DNA of 64,000 nt from Piscibacillus sp052246295 (GTDB taxonomy: Bacteria > Bacillota > Bacilli > Bacillales > Alkalibacillaceae), in the NCBI GenBank assembly GCA_052246295.1, contig JBQQCO010000016.1, one strand, 5' to 3'. The notes beneath the pieces are model-generated. The model was given only the letters and a program-made list of their open reading frames with translations. It searched no databases and was not told the origin of the DNA. Shown one piece after another: positions 59,315 to 64,000 of the stretch (the stretch's first letter is position 1; the number at the start of each line of letters is the position of its first letter). Made by a program: the position numbers and the translations under genes.

Positions 59315-60226
59315 TTAATTTCCCTGATAAGCTTCCTCTAATTTTTTAATATCAAATTTCTTCATTTGGAGAAACGCTTTGGTTAATTGTTCTTTTTGCT
59401 CACCTTTTGCGTTAGTTAACATTTCTCCCATCACTTCTGGCCAGACTTGCCAAGAGACACCGTAAGGATCCTTTAGCCACCCGCACTGTTCTGCCGAAGG
59501 TTCCGATGAAAGTTTTTCCCAATAGTAATCGATTTCTTCTTGATTGTCACACCTGACTAACAGTGATATCGCTTCATTAAACTTAAAATCATGTTGTTGT
59601 GCGCTATCCATTGCCGCAAACCATTGACCTTCCAGTTTGAAATCCGTGAACATAACCGTTCCTTCCTCATTCGGAGCCATACCATCTGGATAACGGGCTA
59701 TTGTTCCTCTTTTGGAATCATTGAAAACTGAAAGATAATAATCAATGGCTTCTTCCGCCTTACCAGCCAAATCTTGGACGTACATTACAGACGGAATAAT
59801 AAAAGGTCGTTCTTCACCTTCTGGATTAGTCAAAATTAATTGCCATGACAGACCATATTTATCTTGGATCCACCCATAAAGTTCGCTAAATGGATATTCC
59901 TGAAGCTCCATAAGTGGGGTTCCACCTTCAGCAAGCTGCGCCCAAAGCATCTTTAGGTTTTCCTTCGCATTGGCATCTTTAGATGAATCAAAATTTATCA
60001 TAAACGAAATGGAAGGGTTAAACTTAAAACTTGGTCCACCGTTGATTGCCATAAACGAAAAACCCGCTAGATTAAATGACACTATATCACTATCTCCAGA
60101 TGGCGTATCGTTTACAGTTGATAGATTAGTAACCTCCGAATCTGGAAAAATACTCGTATAAAACTCAGCTGCTTCTTTTGCTTGATGATCAAACCATAGG
60201 TGTGGAACAATTTTTTGATTAAGCAT
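59315..60226 (-). CDS. VOC/PhnB-like protein, two domains
   Basis: A 303-residue protein made of two PhnB-type glyoxalase-fold domains (about 1-130: PHLWFDHQAKEAAEFYTSIF; about 145-280: AGKAEEAIDYYLSVFNDSKR). Each ends with a typical DKYGLSWQL or DPYGVSWQV motif. Most relatives have one domain. Enzyme role unknown. It is the last gene of the ArsR-AHSA1 group. ATG after TAGGAGGAC. Confidence 0.88.
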   Translation of the reverse strand: MLNQKIVPHLWFDHQAKEAAEFYTSIFPDSEVTNLSTVNDTPSGDSDIVSFNLAGFSFMAINGGPSFKFNPSISFMINFDSSKDANAKENLKMLWAQLAEGGTPLMELQEYPFSELYGWIQDKYGLSWQLILTNPEGEERPFIIPSVMYVQDLAGKAEEAIDYYLSVFNDSKRGTIARYPDGMAPNEEGTVMFTDFKLEGQWFAAMDSAQQHDFKFNEAISLLVRCDNQEEIDYYWEKLSSEPSAEQCGWLKDPYGVSWQVWPEVMGEMLTNAKGEQKEQLTKAFLQMKKFDIKKLEEAYQGN

Positions 60227-60239
60227 CTATAATGTCCTC

Positions 60240-60764
60240 CTAAGAACCTTGTTTAACATTCGCAAGGCGTTCTTCCAAACGATCCCAAGTTTGGGCGATA
60301 CCTTCAAGCATACCCATATCTATGACAGTATTAAGCGCTTCTGCAGATGCATACTCAACACGATTAACAAGTTTCGTTTCGTCACCTAAATCAATAAATT
60401 CAACTACAATTTCTGAAGCTGGCAATTCCTCATTAATATTTCCATCCGTATCCGCTAAATAATCTGTATATGCTATCATTTCCGGCTCTATGATGTCTTT
60501 GTAAATGGCTTTACCGCAAGATTCCATGCCGTAATATTCGCCTTGATTTCTGTCCATACACTTCATACAATAATTCCAGGTCCCACCTGGCCGAAAGTCA
60601 ATCTCGCAATAAGGTAACTCCCAGCCAACAGGGCCCCACCAATGCTTAAGGTGTTCAGGTTCTTTAAACATTTTAAATGCAAGATCACGCGGTGCCCCAA
60701 ATGTACGCTCGAGTATTAATACTCGATCACCCTCCACTCTTGATCTTACATCTTGAATTGACAT
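60240..60764 (-). CDS. SRPBCC/AHSA1-domain protein, copy 1
   Basis: A 174-residue ligand-binding START-like fold: RTFGAPRDLAFKMFKEPEHL, KHWWGPVGW, FRPGGTWNYCM. Such proteins often pair with ArsR regulators, as here (ArsR gene immediately upstream). A cysteine pair (CMKCM) is present near residue 70. Ligand unknown. Confidence 0.88.
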   Translation of the reverse strand: MSIQDVRSRVEGDRVLILERTFGAPRDLAFKMFKEPEHLKHWWGPVGWELPYCEIDFRPGGTWNYCMKCMDRNQGEYYGMESCGKAIYKDIIEPEMIAYTDYLADTDGNINEELPASEIVVEFIDLGDETKLVNRVEYASAEALNTVIDMGMLEGIAQTWDRLEERLANVKQGS

Positions 60765-60786
60765 CATAACGCCTCCATAATTGAAT

Positions 60787-61113
60787 TTAGTTCAAAGGTT
60801 TTTTCCCTTGTAATACATCTAGATAATCATCCAATCGATCCATACGCGCTTCCCACATCTTTCGGTAAGAGTCGAGCCATCGATCTATTTCCTGGAACGA
60901 TTCTGCTTTTAATTTGTAAATTCTGCGATTAGCCTCAGGCTGAACCTCTACAAGCCCCGCTTCATTTAATACTTTAAGGTGCTTTGAAGTTTGAGGTTGA
61001 TTGAGTTCAAGTTTTTCTGCAATCTCTCCTACTGATTGTGGATGCTTTAGTAATAAATCAATAATATCTAGTCGATTAGAATCTGCTAGTGCACTAAATG
61101 TTTGGTCGTTCAT
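60787..61113 (-). CDS. ArsR-family HTH regulator
   Basis: A 108-residue winged-helix protein: SNRLDIIDLLLKHPQSVGEI, and the recognition helix LNQPQTSKHLKVLNEAGLVE. No metal-binding CxC motif in helix 3, so it belongs with the non-metal ArsR group that partners AHSA1 proteins. A 22-bp palindrome upstream (61243-61264) is the probable operator. Confidence 0.88.
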   Translation of the reverse strand: MNDQTFSALADSNRLDIIDLLLKHPQSVGEIAEKLELNQPQTSKHLKVLNEAGLVEVQPEANRRIYKLKAESFQEIDRWLDSYRKMWEARMDRLDDYLDVLQGKKPLN

Positions 61114-61242
61114 GTTGATCAGCTCCTACCCTAAGTTTTAACATCCAATTTTTCAACGTTCACTTACCACTTGATTGGCCACCTCCAAATCATTGAGTAT
61201 CAAAGTGAGTTCTAGTAGTTATTTATATTATTCTTTAAATAG

Positions 61243-61264
61243 AATATTCTTGTCAAGGAATATT
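61243..61264 (-). promoter_or_regulatory. Palindromic operator over promoter of arsR-AHSA1-VOC genes
   Basis: A 22-bp near-perfect palindrome, AATATTC followed by TTGTCAAG and GAATATT. On the gene strand it contains TTGACA; a possible -10 (AATAAT or GAATAA) lies 17-18 bp further. The same 22 bp with one change recurs at 62209-62230. Confidence 0.7.
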
Positions 61265-61281
61265 AAGAGTTTAATTTGATC

Positions 61282-61581
61282 TTAAAATGGTGGTTCAGTT
61301 TTATTAATGTGATGTTTCGACATATTTATTTCTAAGATTGGAGTGATTTGTTTTGGGGGATTTGCTACTTTACGAAATGCTTGTAAAGCTTCCTCTGATT
61401 GCCATGATTCAAAATTATTGATTCGTGCTGGATTAATCGGGTCAGCAGTTATCGCCAGATCAAGGCATCCAGGGGTTTGTCTTGCCCGTTTCATCAAATC
61501 TTCATGGGCCTTAACAACTTCATCACGTTTACTTGGTTCAACGGTATACCATCCAGCTATAATAATTTTTGGTGTACTCAA
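61282..61581 (-). CDS. Antibiotic biosynthesis monooxygenase (ABM) family protein
   Basis: A 99-residue dimeric ferredoxin-fold protein: IIIAGWYTVEPSKRDEVVKA, TPGCLDLAITADPINPARIN, FESWQSEEALQAF. Related proteins are quinol monooxygenases or haem-related enzymes; no haem ligands are evident. TTG start behind AAGGAGG. Confidence 0.85.
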   Translation of the reverse strand: MSTPKIIIAGWYTVEPSKRDEVVKAHEDLMKRARQTPGCLDLAITADPINPARINNFESWQSEEALQAFRKVANPPKQITPILEINMSKHHINKTEPPF

Positions 61582-61596
61582 ATAAAGACCTCCTTA

Positions 61597-62091
61597 TTAC
61601 ATTGACTTTGTTGACATATAATCTTCTAACTGAGTAAAAGTAACTGAGAATCCCTCTTTGAACATTTTTTGTGATAACTTAAAGTTTTCAAGCTCCTCTT
61701 CTGTTGCAGAAACAGGTTTCGCAACCATCGTAATAATTGTTTTCCCATCAAGCTCCTCGAACTTATAAGCATTTTGTATTTTCATTGGCCAGTTTTCATC
61801 AAAGGGTGCGCGGACGACATTTCCTTCCTCATCGGAAAAATAACTCGTATAGATGAGTTTTTCTGGTACAATAATTTCATCGTATTCAAACTTCACCCAC
61901 ATAACATCACCATCTACAGGTTTTTGACTGTAATGAAATACACCGCCTGGACGGAAATCCGCTTTAGCAACTTGGAACACCCATCCTTCTGGTCCCCACC
62001 AATTTTGTAGATGTTCTGAGTCGGTGAATGCCTTAAACACAAGATCACATGGAGCATTGAAAGTATGAGTTAATTCAACCTGACTTCCCAT
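61597..62091 (-). CDS. SRPBCC/AHSA1-domain protein, copy 2
   Basis: A 164-residue START-like protein: HTFNAPCDLVFKAFTDSEHL, NWWGPEGWVF, FRPGGVFHYSQK. Same domain type as the copy at 60240 but clearly diverged. ATG after CTAGGAGG; the longer frame is unsupported. Transcribed with the ABM gene from the 62.2-kb promoter. Confidence 0.88.
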   Translation of the reverse strand: MGSQVELTHTFNAPCDLVFKAFTDSEHLQNWWGPEGWVFQVAKADFRPGGVFHYSQKPVDGDVMWVKFEYDEIIVPEKLIYTSYFSDEEGNVVRAPFDENWPMKIQNAYKFEELDGKTIITMVAKPVSATEEELENFKLSQKMFKEGFSVTFTQLEDYMSTKSM

Positions 62092-62177
62092 TTTGATACC
62101 TCCTAGATTTTTATTTAGAATCATCAAGATAATCTTTTTAGATTCCACAAAAAATTTCATCTACTACGTTAATTTAA

Positions 62178-62230
62178 ATATTCCATAAATGGAATATACC
62201 ATTATCTTAATATTCTTATCAAGGAATATT
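62178..62230 (-). promoter_or_regulatory. Second operator/promoter of the ArsR regulon
   Basis: The palindrome at 62209-62230 repeats the 61243 site except one base (A for G at the centre) and supplies the -35 (TTGATA on the gene strand), with TATATT 18 bp on. A second inverted repeat, ATATTCCATAAATGGAATAT (62178-62197), overlaps the -10 and start site. Confidence 0.7.
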
Positions 62231-62260
62231 TAACTTACTTTTCTGTTATTGAATGTAAAA

Positions 62261-62962
62261 TTATTTATTGTTATATCCCTCTATTAGAATTTGATAATAA
62301 TCTTCTAAGATAAAATAATCTTGAATAAACTTATCAAATTGCCCTTTACTTAATCTAATTCCACGGTTTCCACCATTTTGGTGATTATATATTTCACCTA
62401 ACATTTGATATAAATGTTTATTCAGATACTCTAAGAAATTTTTCTCCTTTTTATTCAACTTTTGATCTTCTAAAAAAGGTGGGATATTGTGCTTACTATC
62501 ACCAGAAATAATGGTGTTTTTTATTTTATCTATATCATTCGGGATTCCGCCTTGCCCTTTCATATAATATGGTGTTCGACTAATCATATGGTCGAGGATA
62601 GCAAGGTTATTTGTTAATAGATTTATTTTACTTCCTAGTTCAACCTCATCAGGCTGTTCTTTAAGTATAGATTCTATCAAATTTATATTATTATCTATCT
62701 GATACGCAAAATCATTGATAAATATTTGAAATTGATCATTTTGATTATTGCTTATGCTAAAAAGTTTAACTATTAAAAAAAGATTTATAAAGGAAGAAAA
62801 ACAAATAATTATTATCCAAATTCTTTTATAATTCATCTCTTTCCGAACATCTCCCTCATCAATATAAAAAACTGAAGTTTTCAAATCTTGAAGACTTATT
62901 CTCATATTTGCTAAGAATAAGGTGGTTATAAAAGCAATAAGAATATTTATATTAAACTTCAA
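62261..62962 (-). CDS. Unrecognised membrane-anchored protein
   Basis: Up to 233 residues from a TTG behind GGAGG; an ATG start at residue 43 (MNYKRIWIIIICFSSFINLF) also has a fair ribosome site. One hydrophobic segment at the N-terminus, another at about 47-68, then an Asn/Lys/Ile-rich, mostly helical extracytoplasmic domain. Much more A+T-rich than the nearby genes, as is the gene at 63316, suggesting acquired DNA. Confidence 0.6.
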   Translation of the reverse strand: MKFNINILIAFITTLFLANMRISLQDLKTSVFYIDEGDVRKEMNYKRIWIIIICFSSFINLFLIVKLFSISNNQNDQFQIFINDFAYQIDNNINLIESILKEQPDEVELGSKINLLTNNLAILDHMISRTPYYMKGQGGIPNDIDKIKNTIISGDSKHNIPPFLEDQKLNKKEKNFLEYLNKHLYQMLGEIYNHQNGGNRGIRLSKGQFDKFIQDYFILEDYYQILIEGYNNK

Positions 62963-63315
62963 TTTCCTCCGTTATTCACATTTCATTACAACTTTTTCAA
63001 AATTATATCATTCAAACTTATTCTAACTGTCGAACTTTTTGGTGCATTGTTTGGTTTAAGTTACAATGTTGTAACTTGTTTAAACATAACTATAAAATAT
63101 CACTAAATTATTAATATTCAATAGGAATTTTGATAGATTTTTGAAACAAAATTTTTGTCGAATAAATAGCCGAAAGCGACCATACATTTTTTTCCTTTAT
63201 TGTTATATAATTTAATAAAATTCCATTTTAACACTATTGGAGGTGGTCTAATGCACTAAACAATTAGGTGTTGGTAACTCTGAAATATTGGAAAACTAAT
63301 TAGGGGGTAATAGTA
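62963..63315. other. 353-bp A+T-rich intergenic region with possible regulatory sites
   Basis: Contains a 20-bp palindrome, AAGTTACAATGTTGTAACTT (63058-63077), two matches to the Spo0A box core TGTCGAA (63028-63034; 63156-63162, the second in TTTGTCGAAT), and TATAAT at 63206-63211. After GGAGGTGG there is a two-codon frame, ATG CAC TAA (63251-63259). No gene of ordinary size. Confidence 0.4.
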
Positions 63316-63840
63316 TTGAATTCTAAACTTAGAATTTTTACAGTATCTCTATTTTTAATTCTACTTTGCCTAATCAGTGTATATTCCATTAACGCAGAAG
63401 ACAATATGACTAATTTAATGATCAAAGAAATTAAAGGTGAGATTATTACTAGTGATTCACTAGAAAGTAAGGGCGACACTACCTTTAATGCATTAGAAAT
63501 TCAGCAAAATAATGGAATAATTTATGGAAAAGGTGTTATTAACAAAAACGGAAATGAATCTAATATTACATTTAAAGGCGAACTTTATCCTGTTATTGGA
63601 AAAAGCCCACTAGAAGGTAAATTAATATTAGGAGATCTTAAAAGTGACGATAACTTTAATATTTTACAATTTAAGATCGAAAAAGACACTAATATTAATA
63701 ATAAGGATGCTAAGATTACCTTAATATTAGAAGATAAAAAAAATAAGAATTGGTTACGTTTTGAAAAAAATATAGATATTAAAACCTTTGAGGATTTCCA
63801 TCATGGGTCAAAATGTATAGTGCAAAATAAAAATACATAG
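63316..63840 (+). CDS. Unrecognised secreted protein
   Basis: 174 residues. A clear signal peptide (LRIFTVSLFLILLCLISVYS, cleavage likely after INA) and an Asn/Lys/Ile-rich, beta-type mature region with no recognised family. TTG start behind AGGGGG. The low-complexity composition matches the 62261 gene. The frame ends just before what looks like an IS element. Confidence 0.6.
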   Translation: MNSKLRIFTVSLFLILLCLISVYSINAEDNMTNLMIKEIKGEIITSDSLESKGDTTFNALEIQQNNGIIYGKGVINKNGNESNITFKGELYPVIGKSPLEGKLILGDLKSDDNFNILQFKIEKDTNINNKDAKITLILEDKKNKNWLRFEKNIDIKTFEDFHHGSKCIVQNKNT

Positions 63841-63950
63841 TTTTGCAACGAAAAAGTACACAACGTTGTAATAAAAAAAGACTTGCCAGCCCAATCAAAT
63901 AACTCTACTGTTATTGGTGTCTAATCAAATCACAGTGGAGGTTGAAAGGA

Positions 63951-64000
63951 ATGCTGGCAATGTCTGAAGTTAATTGTATCAAACTTTTAAGAAATCAAAA
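63951..64000 (+). CDS. istA: IS21-type transposase (IstA), N-terminal fragment
   Basis: Only 16 codons are inside the window: MLAMSEVNCIKLLRNQ, behind GGAGG/AAAGGA. This is like the beginning of IS21-family IstA proteins as I recall them. The element's left end probably lies between 63841 and 63950, perhaps near GCAACGAAAAAGTACACA. Low certainty because so little is visible. Confidence 0.5.
   Translation, partial: MLAMSEVNCIKLLRNQ

Overview
The window is 64 kb of low-G+C Bacillaceae chromosome. Gene order closely follows Bacillus subtilis (sufCDSUB, metNPQ, yusE-yusF-gcvH-yusI, fadNAE-fadM; rnr-smpB-ssrA; cggR-gapA-pgk-tpiA-gpmI-eno). Acidic proteins and small YjcZ-type peptides suggest a moderately halophilic or alkaliphilic spore-former. 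The species cannot be fixed from this sequence alone.

Layout. 1-5.8 kb: right end of a prophage or integrative element: a leftward early operon (DUF2815, DUF2800, small genes, Cro-like and HTH regulators), a divergent immunity region, and rightward repressor, ImmA-like protease and tyrosine integrase. It abuts the 3' end of sufB. 5.9-11.1 kb: SUF iron-sulfur assembly operon. 11.3-14.8 kb: methionine ABC importer metNPQ behind two SAM-I riboswitches in series. 14.8-24.7 kb: thiol-redox genes, gcvH, and the beta-oxidation genes fadNAE and fadM with a FadR operator and a cre-like site. 24.7-28 kb: znuA-znuC-znuB-zur with a Zur box inside the promoter. 28.4-38.8 kb: ftsW, an ABC-F protein, an alcohol dehydrogenase, three transporters, an acyl-CoA dehydrogenase, three YjcZ-type mini-genes and a TspO-like pseudogene. 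38.9-45.3 kb: a 5'-clipped ycgQ-like gene, ssrA, smpB, a GNAT protein, rnr, a carboxylesterase and secG. 45.6-54.6 kb: a Glt-type symporter and the glycolytic cluster under CggR. 54.7-62.1 kb: a TM-helix channel-like protein, an isochorismatase-family hydrolase, nadE, DUF418, and a small ArsR-controlled cluster of AHSA1, monooxygenase and VOC genes with a shared operator at two promoters. 62.2-64 kb: two unrecognised genes and the start of an IS21-type transposase.

The strongest unexplained signal is a set of intergenic arrays, one per region, at about 17.0, 24.0, 28.0, 28.3, 35.8, 41.7, 48.4 and 56.0 kb. Each repeats its own short word, and nearly all units are 20 or 21 bp apart, about two helical turns. 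The arrays sit next to gene 3' ends, several between convergent genes; in two places the array word forms the stop codon of the neighbouring gene. None lies in the prophage. They create spurious ORFs on both strands and have no known function that I can name.

Other points worth attention are the tandem SAM riboswitches, a promoter-plus-terminator leader or small RNA in the phage immunity region, and the twin ArsR-type operators.
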